This document shows positions 54,355 to 64,000 of a stretch of DNA of 64,000 nucleotides, in pieces; the first letter of the stretch is position 1; each line of letters begins with the position of its first letter. Source of the DNA: Zygaena filipendulae (lineage: Eukaryota; Arthropoda; Insecta; Lepidoptera; Zygaenidae). The notes beneath the pieces are model-generated. The model worked only from the letters and a program-made list of their open reading frames with translations. It did no database searches and had not been told where the DNA came from. The position numbers were made by a program, and so were the translations under genes. Where the stretch lies: positions 6,780,501 to 6,844,500 of the forward strand of contig OU015669.1 of assembly GCA_907165275.2 (NCBI GenBank), read 5' to 3'.

Positions 54355-54535
54355 TTAGGTATAAACGCGAAAGTTGGTGTCTCGAAAGAATGTATGGATG
54401 TTTGTTACTCTTTCACGCAAAAACTACTGAATGGATATGGCTTATACATCAGAGAATAACACATAGGGTACTTTTTATCCTGGAATTCCCGCGGGATCTC
54501 GAGAAATTAACGCGGGTGACAGCTAGTATTTTCAT
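54355..54535 (-). repeat. SINE-like family A
   Basis: Reversed: TATAAACGCGAAAGTTGG, TGTATGGATGTTTGTTACTC, AAAAACTACTGAATGGATAT, CACATAGGGTACTTTTTATCC, ATTCCCGCGGGATCTCG and GCGGGTGACAGCTAGTA. Confidence 0.75.
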
Positions 54536-55507
54536 TTAATAGCCTAATAGCACATTGCACTATGAAAGTTCAGGGAGTTTACGAAAACGGAAGACAACAG
54601 ATAATACGGCTAAAGTAATAAAGGCGATGCGCCTGCGCATACAACGAGGCACTTTGATTGAGGACCGTCACAAAATTTTTGTTAGCTTTCAGCTTAATTA
54701 CCTACGTTGGTTGCGTAAACCAGGAAGGCGTAAAAATTCGTCAGTTACGTGAAATAGAACAGTTTATTTTACAATGTGGGCAAACACTAATTCAGAACTG
54801 AGACGGCGCGGGGGTTCAAATGCTTTAAAAAAGTTTGTATTAGTAAATAATAATAATAATAATCCACTCCACAACACACAGATCTACTTGATCCCATACT
54901 AAGCTATAAGCTTGTGTCGTGAAATAATCTCTGAACTAAAGAACCGATACAAAAAAATAATACTTAAATATCCCTGAGTAACATAGGTTATGCAGAGAAC
55001 AAATGAAGAGTACCCGAGAGTGTTAGTTTTTACTTTTTGTAGCAAAAAGTAATCTGCAACAAAAAGTAGGTGCCTATATTACTTTTTGAATTTTTAATCT
55101 AAATATAGTACAAAAAATACACAACATCGACGACGAAAAACATGCTCAAAAAAGAACCACAAAATCAAAATTTGTGAAGAATTTGTATTTTTTTTACATT
55201 AATGTAAGAGTATTTTGAGCATCACTAGCCTTTTTAACGTAGGAAATACCTAATAGAAGTTATTTTGTCCTGTTACAAAATTAGAAGAAATTGTTACCCT
55301 CTGACGGCTGTAACCACTTTCGTTTAATTAGTACCTCGTACTCCCATGATCTCTTCTCATTGTCAATTATCATCGTGTAGGTACGTATAGGACATAGGTA
55401 GATACATACGGTAATGTTTCATTGTCTTTATACAGCAAAAACAAACAAGAGCCTGCTAATTCTTGTGTTGAATGTTGCTGAATAAAGTAAAAAGCCAAAA
55501 GAAGCAT
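54536..55507. other. Intergenic DNA before the tRNA gene
   Basis: A basic 65-codon frame at 54555-54752 opens at TTG and has no known motif, so it is not called. Otherwise AT-rich. Confidence 0.4.
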
Positions 55508-55580
55508 TGTTTCCGCCCGGGATCGAACCGGGGACCTTGTGCGTGTGAAGCACACGTGATAACCGCTACACTACGGAAAC
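55508..55580 (-). tRNA. tRNA-Val (anticodon CAC)
   Basis: The minus strand folds as a full cloverleaf: acceptor GTTTCCG/CGGAAAC, D-arm region TAGTGTAGCGGTTATCA (box A), anticodon stem TGTGC/GCACA around loop TTCACAC (anticodon CAC), T-arm CCCCGGTTCGATCCCGGG (box B GGTTCGATCC), discriminator A. No intron. CCA is not encoded, as usual in eukaryotes. A TTTT pol III terminator follows within about ten bases. It decodes GUG valine codons. Confidence 0.95.
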
Positions 55581-56862
55581 TACAGGAGCCAGTTGTGAAT
55601 TTGCGGTACAATATTATGTACGGTACAAAGTTATATAAGATTATATTATCATCTGAGGTAAAACCATAAAAATGTGTATAAATATTTTATCGCTGAGTAA
55701 TGTAATGCTGAGTTGGTGACCCTTTCGGCAGAGCATGCAAGAGATATTATCTGTCTCTTTAGATTAGGCCTCAGAAGAATAATTCTTCTGAGGATTAGGC
55801 TATACTGTTGATGTTTGTTTCTTTTTCTTGTGTGTTGTGCTGAAATAAATGTATTTTCTTCTTTCTTCTTCTTCTTCTTCTATTTAAGTAGGTATTTAGT
55901 ATAATAAAGCTAGTCTTATTTCTTGGGTTTGCCCTATGGCGTCTCTATAATTAAATACTTGAATGGTGTAAAAATGTTTATTTCAATAGCTCTCTGGTCT
56001 CCTGGTCTGGTCTTTGGTTTTTCCTATGTGGTATCATATCCATCCCAGAATGAGTAAATTCGGTAATACATCAACAAAATTAAATTTGATGCACGATGTT
56101 TATATATTACCCATTTGAGTTTGTTGTAATTTACTCATTATTAAGATGAAGATACTTTCCATAGAAAAGGTTTAACCAAAGAACATTTTAACCACACCGT
56201 CCATCTAATGTTGCCTAATAGAGTCGTTGAAGCGATAGATAATATCAGCCGATACGATTACAATTACACTTGTGCAACGCTGTTCTGTGGAGTGCTGGGC
56301 TCCATCGAGTAATAATTAAGTGCTGACACTTGCTAGCGCTTCGCTTGTACCATAATAGTGCTAGTGCCGGGGAAGTTGATGTTCCTTAAAACAATTCTTA
56401 GTTAAGTATACTAAGTATATTATCTGTGTAGTAAGTAAGTTATTTATCAACAGTGGTCGCGAATGCCATTGTATTTCTGAGTCAATCGGACTATCCAACA
56501 CAGTATCCAACAGTATTTTCTTGGGAATTAACTTATACTTACTGTGTAAAGCCGTTCTAATCTAATTAGAATAATGAATCTAATTAGATTAATATATGTA
56601 TTTACTACATAACTATATTCCTATGCTACGTAGGTATGTACTTTAGGCCATTAGGTACAATAGTCGTGGTATAAGTAATAAATACAAAATGGAATACTAA
56701 AATATAATGTTCACAATTTTACCGTCTAAAAGTTTATCAAATGATGCTTTTCTAAAGGTCTTCTGCAGAGTAATGGACGAAGCAGAAGTAAATCTAGATT
56801 GAAATATTTATCCTTTAGGTACTGCTTTTGATCAAAGTTTATTCGGTTAACTAAAAACGTAA
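55581..56862. repeat. Intergenic DNA with a (CTT)n tail at about 55856-55880
   Basis: TTTCTTTTTCTTGTGTGTTG, TGCTGAAATAAATGTATTTT and a run of CTT mirror 52440-52500, suggesting 3' tails of one retroelement family. GAAGAATAATTCTTC at 55776-55790 is a perfect short palindrome. No gene is recognised. Confidence 0.4.
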
Positions 56863-56952
56863 CGGCCGCACTCAGAGTAGTTTTAATTATTAATTAATTT
56901 TAAAACCTTTACTTGAAATTAAGTAATCATCAAACGACTCTGAGTGCGGTTG
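56863..56952. repeat. TAA-flanked MITE (Harbinger-like), copy 3, 90 bp
   Basis: Ends CGGCCGCACTCAGAGTAG and CGACTCTGAGTGCGGTTG; TAA at 56860-56862 and 56953-56955. It is an internally shortened relative of the 230-bp copy at 19232. Confidence 0.75.
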
Positions 56953-57229
56953 TAAGACAGACCTATGCATCCGGACTTCAGAATGTATCACGGATGTGGG
57001 CAGACTTCATTTTGTAATTCAGTGATAGTTTTTAATAGCATCGTTTACCATCGTATAGTATTAGATGATTAATCTATACTATGATGATATCTGCTTTATC
57101 TTTTTATCGTTTTTTTGTGTAACGAAATTAAGCCCCTCCTTTTAATACATAGAATGTCATTGGGTAAGGCAAAATAATTATTCTATGTACCTACTATAAA
57201 AAGGAACGCGAAATATTGAAATTAGTGAA
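56953..57229. other. AT-rich DNA
   Basis: Nothing recognisable. Confidence 0.4.
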
Positions 57230-57934
57230 TTCGATAATTCTTATGGTTTAATATTGTTTTTACTAGACTGTATAAGATCAAGCTGGAAGTAATATGATAT
57301 CCAATACGATTGCACAAGTAAATAAACGATTTACTATAAAAAATACAAAAATCGCTATAGGTCTGCCTATAGGTAATTTTTGAAGAGTTCCCTCGATTTC
57401 CCCAAGATCCCAATATCCCATCATCAGATCTCGACTTGGTGATAAAGGGACAAACCTGGAAGTATACCTTTCCAAAAAAAATCAATTTTCCAAATCGGTT
57501 CAATCGAAACCCGTGAATACGTATTGAAATGAAAAATTAAAATGAAAAATGCGTTTAATTTGTTTAGATAAAGGTTCTTAACCTATTATTGTTGAGTAGT
57601 TCCGATGACCACCTGTGGTCTTCATCATCAGTTCCACTTCTTTAAATTTTGCTTTTCGAAAGCAAATGAATGATTTATTATAAAAAATACCCAAATCGCT
57701 ATAAGTGTGCCTATAATTTTTTAAGAGTTCCCTCGATTTCTCCAAGATCCCATCATCAGATCCCGTCTTGGTGGCAATGGGACCTGATTGGGAGTAAACT
57801 CTTTCAAACAAAAAAAGAATTTTCGCAATCGGTCCAACCGTCTTCGAGTAATCGTTGAACATACATAAAAAAAAAACATACATACAATCGAATGCATAAC
57901 CTCCTCCTTTTTGGAAGTCGGTTAAAAAAAGGCG
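57230..57934. repeat. Repeat family E, head-to-tail dimer 2
   Basis: The same unit order as at 32660-33330: unit 1 with AAACGATTTACTATAAAAAA, ATCGCTATAGGTCTGCC, CATCATCAGATCTCGACTTG; unit 2 with GTTCCGATGACCACCTGTGG, TCTTCATCATCAGTTCCACT, ATCGCTATAAGTGTGCC, CGGTCCAACCGTCTTCGAG, then CATACATACAATCGAATG, CCTCCTCCTTTTTGGAAGTC and GGTTAAAA. Confidence 0.7.
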
Positions 57935-58345
57935 ACATCCTTTCGCGTGTCTATGAGTCATAAACATTTTTGTTACCGGGTTTACGTCTTTTAATTCATC
58001 AAACCTTATAATAGGGTTGGTTTTCTTTATTACGTACTCTCCCTTCCAGTCGGTACCTAATATAAAATGTATTTCAACCGTAATAGAATGAATCACAGAG
58101 CAGATACATGAATACTTACCAAACCAAGTATGGTTTGAACAATGTTTTAACTGTACAAAATACTCGGCTCCTCTTTGAGAGTTAGTGGACTGTTTGATAA
58201 TATTTTCTATAAAGTAACGTCTTTGTTAGGGTTACTTTTTATGTTAGATGCAGAAATTTCATTGGACGGATGCCAAAATCCATCGTAATCATCGTCCTCC
58301 AATGTCAGGATTGTATGAGACACACGTGTACTTCTGAGATTCTTC
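57935..58345 (-). pseudogene. Decayed coding fragment, possibly chromodomain-like
   Basis: Minus reading: after an acceptor-like TATTGCAG (about 58345), one frame gives LEDDDYDGFWHPSNEISASN and stops at about 58222. A second frame then reads RYFIENIIKQSTNSQRGAEY and FVQLKHCSNHTWF. A 62-base GTAAGT..TTAG interval would join this in phase to GTDWKGEYVIKKTNPIIRFD and ELKDVNPVTKMFM. The text stops at the start of repeat dimer 2. The order IxNIIxxxxx..AEYFVQxxxxxxxTW weakly resembles a chromodomain. A frameshift, a stop and the abrupt repeat border point to a relic. Family uncertain. Confidence 0.3.
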
Positions 58346-58599
58346 TGCAATAGGTAAGTATCGTATTGTATAACATCAGTTACCAATCATCTTATGGAAA
58401 TGAAATGCCGCACTGTATAAATGTAGGTATACGTCTTGTTACAGTTTTGGTAAGACGTAGGTATTACAGCATAATGTCATCGCGATAAACATAATCATAA
58501 AGGAGTTTAAATTCTTTCGGAGTTATAAAATATTATTGGTGTGGACAACCCAAGCGAATCATAGTCTCAATTTTTATTGCAATTTTATAAAGATTAAGA
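58346..58599. other. AT-rich DNA
   Basis: Nothing recognisable. Confidence 0.4.
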
Positions 58600-58825
58600 T
58601 TTCGGGATAAAAAGTACCATGACTGTAAAAAGTGTCATGTCTGTACCCCTGAGTCCTGACAACGTGTAGGCAAAGTTTCACGAAGATCGGAATTTCGGAG
58701 TTTCTCCAGGAATTCAGAGATAAAAAGTACCCTATGTCCTTCTCTATATCCCTGGCAACGTGTATGTAAAATTTCATGATGATCGGTCGAGTATTTAAGA
58801 CGTGAAAGCGTAACAAACAGAGAAA
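58600..58825 (+). repeat. SINE-like family A, two overlapping partial copies
   Basis: A partial GGGATAAAAAGTACCATG..CTGACAACGTGTAGGC..CACGAAGATCGGA is followed directly by a second GATAAAAAGTACCCTATGTCC..GGCAACGTGTATG..GATGATCGGTCGAG..GTGAAAGCGTAACAAACAG. Confidence 0.65.
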
Positions 58826-59879
58826 TTGTAATTTCGTCTAGATTGATGTGGTTATTACCTAAGATAAGATGTGGGTATCAGATAGGTCTATTGTGGTGGC
58901 TGTCCATAAACATCGATTTTTCACTCTCTCTCGAATTTCTGAAATCCTTAGTGCCTACGATGCAAAAATAAACTACATATTGTACCTATTCGTAAAAGGA
59001 GTAGATAAAGTAGGCCGAAGTCTTGGATTCTGTAAGAAATGCCGACCAAAAGTCCTAAGGACGTCCTCAGGATTGCAAATATAAAAAACAATGTGAACCA
59101 ATACGCATGTAAGTACATGTTGGATGTGTTTAGGATACAATATTATAGCCTAGATTTCCGACGTAAACTTAATAAAACTTGATTTTGTTAACGTGTAGTC
59201 GAAACTGCGTTTACCCAAATAATTGAATTGCTTTGATTGTTTAATTTATTGCACCGAATGGTTTGCTGCCTCTGACAGTATTCTTATTGTACTTAAGATG
59301 TTTGTCTCCAAGAGCAATTTGTTTGTGCATACGTTAAGTAGTTCTACCATAGTCAGTTTACTCCGCCGCGCGACGTAGCATTAGCAATCTTGCATCTCTC
59401 ACGATTTGGCTTTCTAGAGTCGGACGGTTCCTTATAAAGAGCTTCTCTATAATATGATTTAAACAGGTAATGCACTGATAGCCGTGATGTTAGATAATAG
59501 CCCCGTTTGTTTGGTTGAGATTTTGCTAACACCTATGTTCTTACTTGCTCAGAAACGTATGAAGGGTTTGATATCAAAATCTTAAACATTCGATGTCCAA
59601 CGCGCTGTTACTGTATCATGAATCGTGGTTTTGGATATTGTTAGTGATATTAAGATGTAGTTTAACTATAAGTATCTCCTAGTGGAATACGTTCTACTTC
59701 GAGAGTTCTATTTACTATTTTAGAAATATGATTTTGTTAAATCTTATAAAGTAGTGCATTACAAAAACGTCAGTTGTGTTCAATTATTTCTTGGGAATTA
59801 CGTAACGGATTTTTATGCAGTTTTCTCTATAATTTGTAGGGAGGTCCCGAGGGAATTATATAATAGGCTATTTGACTAA
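58826..59879. other. Intergenic DNA
   Basis: No exon or RNA gene is recognised. 59780-59860 holds a scrap of family A text (TTACGTAACGGATTTTTATG, CAGTTTTCTC). Confidence 0.4.
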
Positions 59880-60175
59880 TTTTTTTTTTAGTCCATTGTG
59901 TAGATTAATAAAAAATATTGGACACGTATTTTTTTCTTTTTTTACATAATCAAAAAGTAACGGCGATACATTGAGTTGAAATTTCGCGTGACGTCACTAA
60001 CTAGTGCAGTTTGTATGGCGGCTTGTAGCGGTAAGTGACGTCACGAGCCCCCACCCAAAACTTTAATGCGCTTTATCTCTGTGTATTTTCATTTATTTGA
60101 AAAATAAAAAAATACGTGTGTAATGATTTTTAATTTTCTAAATGACGGACTAATTAGAATTTTGATTTTCAAAAG
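59880..60175 (-). repeat. Repeat family C, copy 5
   Basis: TTTTTTTTAGTCCATTGTGTAG, AATATTGGACACGTATTTTT, GCGATACATTGAGTTG, TTTCGCGTGACGTCACTAAC, AAGTGACGTCACGAGCC, ACTTTAATGCGCTTTATCTC and GACGGACTAATTAGAATTTT. Both CRE octamers are intact. Confidence 0.75.
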
Positions 60176-60659
60176 TTGTCAACATCCCTATTATGTATAT
60201 TATATTTTGAAATTCACGCCGATGAACCCGCTGGGAACAGATACCAGATAAAGTAATCGTTGCCGAAGAATATAGGTATACAAGGTCTGGTATAAGTTAT
60301 AATAACGTTTACAAAATCATTCAAGGTAAAAAACCCACTCATCAACGAGTGTTGTTCAAAACGAAAGAGTAGATTTCCCACGGTGGATTGATTTTTTTTA
60401 CTATTGACCAACATTAATAGAACTGTACAAACGTAGCCCCTTATAACATACCGTACTCGAAATCACGGAGGTAAGCGTTCATTTAGTGTTGGTGACACAA
60501 ATGCTTTCAAGTGGTTTTGCTTTGTACAACTCTGCGGGAGTCATTAGCTGAATTGAACTCAACAGCGCCACGACACCCGAAATAGATAACAATATTATGT
60601 TAATACAAGAATAAACGAAACTGAACGATAGTAAAAATAAATAAACTACATTAATATTC
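60176..60659. other. Intergenic DNA
   Basis: Nothing recognisable. Confidence 0.4.
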
Positions 60660-61405
60660 TGGTGGTATGGTTTGGAAGTGGGGGTTATCTCTGGAACTAC
60701 TGAATCGATCTTAAAAATTCTTTCACTGATAGAAAGATACAGTATCCTTGAGTAACAGGATACATTTAACTTGGAATAAAGAGTGTCCTCGGGAATAATG
60801 AAATTCATGCGGATGAAACTGGAAAGGAAACACCTAAGTATTTGACGTAAAGTTAAAAGTAGGTCTAAGTATACTTCATCCTGATATTGGAAAGATTTCC
60901 TGCGTGAAATGCGAAATTGACTCGGGTGCAACCGCTGCGCTGGGAAATAGTAAGTCTAGTATAGGAATATCTATAATAATACTCTAAACGAGTTTTTGTA
61001 TGTTTGTTTGTAATGGATAAACTAAAAAACGATACTTAACCGATTTTCCCATTTACACGGGAACTCTTAAATTAATCATTTTATCTATAAGTAGTCGAAA
61101 TTACCGCGGATGAAATCGCGGGGGACAGCTAGTCTTCTAATATATATAAATCACGTGTCACGTTGTTTGTCCGCGATGTACTCCGAAACTACTGAACGGA
61201 TTTTGATAAAATTTTGTAACCATTTATAATATAGTCCAACTTAAAAAATAGGATAGTTTTTATCCTGGAATTCCCGCGGGAACTTCGGAATTTATGCCGG
61301 GAACAGCTATTCACCGTAAACTACTGTCAGGGCCGTCAACTTTTTTCCCGGAATTCTCGCGGGAACTCCGAAATTACCGCGGATGAAATCGCGGGGGACA
61401 GCTAG
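60660..61405 (-). repeat. Cluster of SINE-like family A copies
   Basis: About 60660-60955 (variant with GGTTATCTCTGGAACTACTG and CGATCTTAAAAATTCTTTCAC); 60960-61134 (GAGTTTTTGTATGTTTGTTTG, AAATTACCGCGGATGAAATC, GCGGGGGACAGCTAGTC); 61135-61318 (TCACGTGTCACGTTGTTTGTC, CGAAACTACTGAACGGATTTT, CCTGGAATTCCCGCGGGAAC); and a partial end at 61340-61405 (GGGAACTCCGAAATTACCGC). Successive copies start where the previous ends. Confidence 0.7.
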
Positions 61406-61424
61406 TAGTTATATTATTATTAAC

Positions 61425-61560
61425 ATTGTTCTCATCATTATCATCTCACAGTAGTCCATTGCTGAACATAGATCTCTCCCAAACCTATCCAAATTTTCGA
61501 CCATCCATATCCAGTCGCTACCTGCCACCTCTCGCAGAAATTAAATCCAATGTAAAATCA
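61425..61560 (-). repeat. RTE-type LINE 3' end fragment
   Basis: On the plus strand ATCATTATCATCTCACAG, TAGTCCATTGCTGAACATAG and ATCTCTCCCAAACC are the reverse of the common ..GGGGGAGGCCTATGTTCAGC..GGACT.. 3' end and ATGATGAT tail. Confidence 0.55.
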
Positions 61561-61994
61561 TGAACTTCCACATCAACATCCTGTGCTCCCAACTCAGATC
61601 CTAAGATAAGATGTTTAGATAAGTTGTTAATTTCCTTGGCAGCGTCCCTTTAGCATTTATTTCTAGATCAATAGAAGGTTAATAGTAAACCAACAGTTCT
61701 CAGATGTATCAATATTGTACCAATTAAATGTGACCATATAGATTGACAGAAGAAAGCAACGAGGTACACCGTCCACCGCCCAACGTTGACGGCGAAAGTG
61801 GAATGTTACGTTATGGACTGAACAAACTAGCGAACCGCGCGGAACCGAGGAGAGGCCAGTGGCGTGTAGTTCACAAAAACATACCCTTGTTTTTTCCCTG
61901 GATGACAGTGAAGAAAATAATTTTTGCCATACAATCGATATCTACCTTGTCATGCTGAATGCTATGTTTTGTTTCTCCATAAATTATTAATTAC
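61561..61994. other. Intergenic DNA with a GC-richer patch
   Basis: 61740-61915 is GC-richer than its surroundings and open on the + strand for about 71 codons (EVHRPPPNVDGESGMLRYGL..), but lacks an ATG at its start and any recognisable domain. Possibly a fragment of a coding repeat. Confidence 0.3.
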
Positions 61995-62165
61995 TAGCTG
62001 TGCCCTGTGGTTTCACCCTGTGGTTTCACCCGCGTGAGTTTTGGGTTCAGGAACCTTTTGCGGACGCAGGCAGAACAACCCGCCAAAGTTTCATCACAAT
62101 CGGACCAATGGTTTCGAAACGCATAGAGGACAGACATATACAAACATTAATTTTTATTTATAAAG
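61995..62165 (+). repeat. SINE-like family A, subtype with CGGACGCAGGCAGAACAACC
   Basis: ACTAGCTGTGCCCTGTGG, a duplicated TGTGGTTTCACCC, CGCGTGAGTTTTGGGTTCAG, GCGGACGCAGGCAGAACAAC, CGCCAAAGTTTCATCACAAT and ATTAATTTTTATTTATAAAGA. Same subtype as at 30980-31145. Confidence 0.75.
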
Positions 62166-62889
62166 AAGATTTTAAAAACTCGGAACGTTCTTAAGTAGCA
62201 ATCGTCATTCGTCACATTTTTGTGGTCTCTATGAAAAAGCTATTGAATGAAATCAATTTTATGAAATTTCTATAACGTATAGTAAAGAAACTACATAACT
62301 GTAGTAGGTACTATAGCTATAGTCTGTTTTATAACTTCGGGTCACTTTTGCGTAAATTAATTTTCAAGTTTTTATTGCTTTAAATAGGTATAATTTATTT
62401 CATTTAACTTTTTCTAAGCAAACTGCAAGAGGTACCACAAAAATAGTTTATGCTAGCGTATGAACAATGAATTTACAAGTGATCATACCGCATATCGCAT
62501 GGACGCGGCTTTCGCGTCGTTTTGAACTGTCCAGGCTTTTATATGAAACGGAATAACGAAAATTCGTATCCATTATTCCATATTTGTGTCGATTTAGAGG
62601 CGTCGATATTGACAGTTACTACGATCAGAAAATATGTTTAAATTATAATCTGAGAATTTCTCGGATTGTATGCATTGTATCATTGCGGAAGTCAAACTGT
62701 TACAATAATATAATATTATAGTAGACAGTTGGAATGTTTCAATGTTCTGTTGGATTATTTACCGTTAAATGAGGTTTGGTGCACATCGTACCTAGAGATT
62801 ATTTATGTAATTGCCTTCTTGATAGGGATGCCTATAGACGAGAATATATACATAATGTACATATACAATGTATGTATATTGCCAGGACA
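62166..62889. other. AT-rich intergenic DNA
   Basis: Nothing recognisable. Confidence 0.4.
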
Positions 62890-62972
62890 AGGTTTGTATA
62901 AAAGTTTGAAGTTTGGAGTTCCTGTGGGAATTCGGAAACTCACACGGGTGAAACCGCGGGGCACAGCTAGTA
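62890..62972 (-). repeat. SINE-like family A, 5' end only
   Basis: Reversed: GGAGTTCCTGTGGGAATTCGG, ACTCACACGGGTGAAACCGC, GGGGCACAGCTAGTA. Confidence 0.65.
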
Positions 62973-64000
62973 CATAATATATAATTTGTAGTCGCAATAC
63001 CTAGACAGAGACGAATTACGGTAGATTAATTAATTTTAATATATTAATTTAATAAAATGACGCATCACATCGTACCTCATATCGTATCGAATAAATAAAA
63101 AGGGACATTTTAATAGGGGTCTTAAAATTATGGCTGTGGCTAGTCATCCACTAAACGGACGAATAATAATCGTCCGCTAAACACAAAATGTATAATTGAT
63201 CTTTCCTATAACGTACCTTTTTTGTTACGAGATTTGCTGGTTAGTTGTCGTTTGTTTTTTTTTATAGTTTACCAATATCACTAAAAGGTTGTATGAATCG
63301 AGTATAGCTATTACACGAGTACCTACTTACAACACGTTAGGATTAAGATTCTTGGCGTGTTTAAACAGATGTTTACTTCACGAGTTAGTAACTGAAAACA
63401 ATACAGCAGTTAGGTAGTCGCTTTTGAAGTTGCCCTCTTTTGGTTGGTTAAACAATTGCTAAATAAACGTTAGAATCGTGGAACAGATGTGCAAACAAAC
63501 ACACTATGGGAGAAGTTCTCTCTATAGTTACAACAATTTAGTTCAAGAATTATAATATCATTTCTTTACGTTTAAATATGCACTAGAAGACTAGAAGTTT
63601 CCGTTACATTTTGAGGCGCTTGGACTTGCAATATCTCATTAAAAAATTTATGCTCCCATTTCACTCCTTTTATTAAAAATCGTAGATAAACCGTTGAGTG
63701 AAATTCACTTGCATCTTTTTTGGAATTCCTCGGGAACTTTGTATGGGATGAAGAGTAGAAAGCCTGTGTCGTATTCCTAAATTGAACATATAACAAACAG
63801 CTGTTCGTCGCGTTCCTGGGTTACCCATGTGAATTCTGAGACTCTCTCGGGAACTATCCGTTCCCGGATCAAAAGTGTCCTACTTTACTCAGGGATAAAG
63901 TTGCGTTAAGGACTTTTCAAATTTATTCCGTATAGGTAGTTCCTGGGTTTACCTACCTTCTACGAAAAACGTAATTTTTCCCTTTATAATATCGCATGAA
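62973..64000. other. Intergenic DNA at the right window edge
   Basis: Only weak family A scraps near 63720-63910 (TTGGAATTCCTCGGGAACTT, GGATCAAAAGTGTCCTACTT). No gene is recognised. Confidence 0.4.

Noticed and set aside
54555..54752. Basic 65-codon + ORF, possible small DNA-binding protein
   Set aside because: TTG start, no motif, adjacent to a SINE-like copy; nothing supports translation.
57578..58096. 172-codon minus ORF as a genuine gene
   Set aside because: Its second half is repeat family E, which is non-coding in the other dimer; only the first about 57 residues could be a coding relic.
61743..61958. 71-codon + frame in a GC-richer patch
   Set aside because: No ATG at the start and no known domain; kept only as a described interval.

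Overview
The window looks like nuclear DNA of a moth or butterfly (Lepidoptera). It is AT-rich. Genes are split by GT/AG introns. Dozens of copies of an interspersed repeat with a CCGCGGTTTCACCCGCG-type end are present, together with many small fold-back transposons. There are no bacterial operons, ribosome binding sites or CRISPR arrays. The species cannot be named from the sequence alone.

Five split protein-coding genes of the host, one tRNA gene and one terminal exon can be supported. From left to right they are: the last exon of a + strand gene (2961-3108); a three-exon SIAH/SINA-type RING E3 ubiquitin ligase on the - strand (6465-8630); TAF12, the histone-fold subunit 12 of TFIID, on the + strand (14284-16778, three exons, 178 aa); an unrecognised four-exon 256-aa gene on the - strand with a 6.1-kb last intron (20589-28771); SCOC (short coiled-coil protein, UNC-69 family) on the - strand (34714-36153, two exons, 133 aa); and mitochondrial ribosomal protein bL19m (mRpL19) on the + strand (37502-42435, six exons, 303 aa), arranged head to head with SCOC. 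A tRNA-Val(CAC) gene lies at 55508-55580 (-). The right third (from about 49 kb) holds no convincing intact protein gene.

Transposable elements fill much of the rest. The left edge carries the gag and reverse transcriptase of a DIRS-type tyrosine-recombinase retrotransposon, cut by the window edge. A complete Copia LTR element (44844-49069) has two LTRs that I read as identical, a 5-bp target duplication, an initiator-tRNA-Met primer site and a purine tract. A deletion with frameshift has removed the first catalytic part of its RNase H. Several non-autonomous DNA elements can be closed to the base by their target duplications: three hAT-like elements (8-bp duplications), three copies of a TAA-flanked Harbinger-like MITE, and three TA-flanked mariner-like elements.

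Several further repeat families recur without a class I can name. One carries paired TGACGTCA sites, one is built around ATTATCGTAC, one always appears as a head-to-tail dimer, and one is about 430 bp long and occurs in the TAF12 intron and beside the Copia element.

I did not find a coherent new biological system such as a gene cluster or defence island. The points most worth following are the freshly inserted but RNase-H-deleted Copia element, the unrecognised four-exon gene, the CRE-bearing repeat family, the ATTATCGTAC family, a CAGCTG-rich inverted repeat near TAF12, and a decayed coding fragment near 58 kb.
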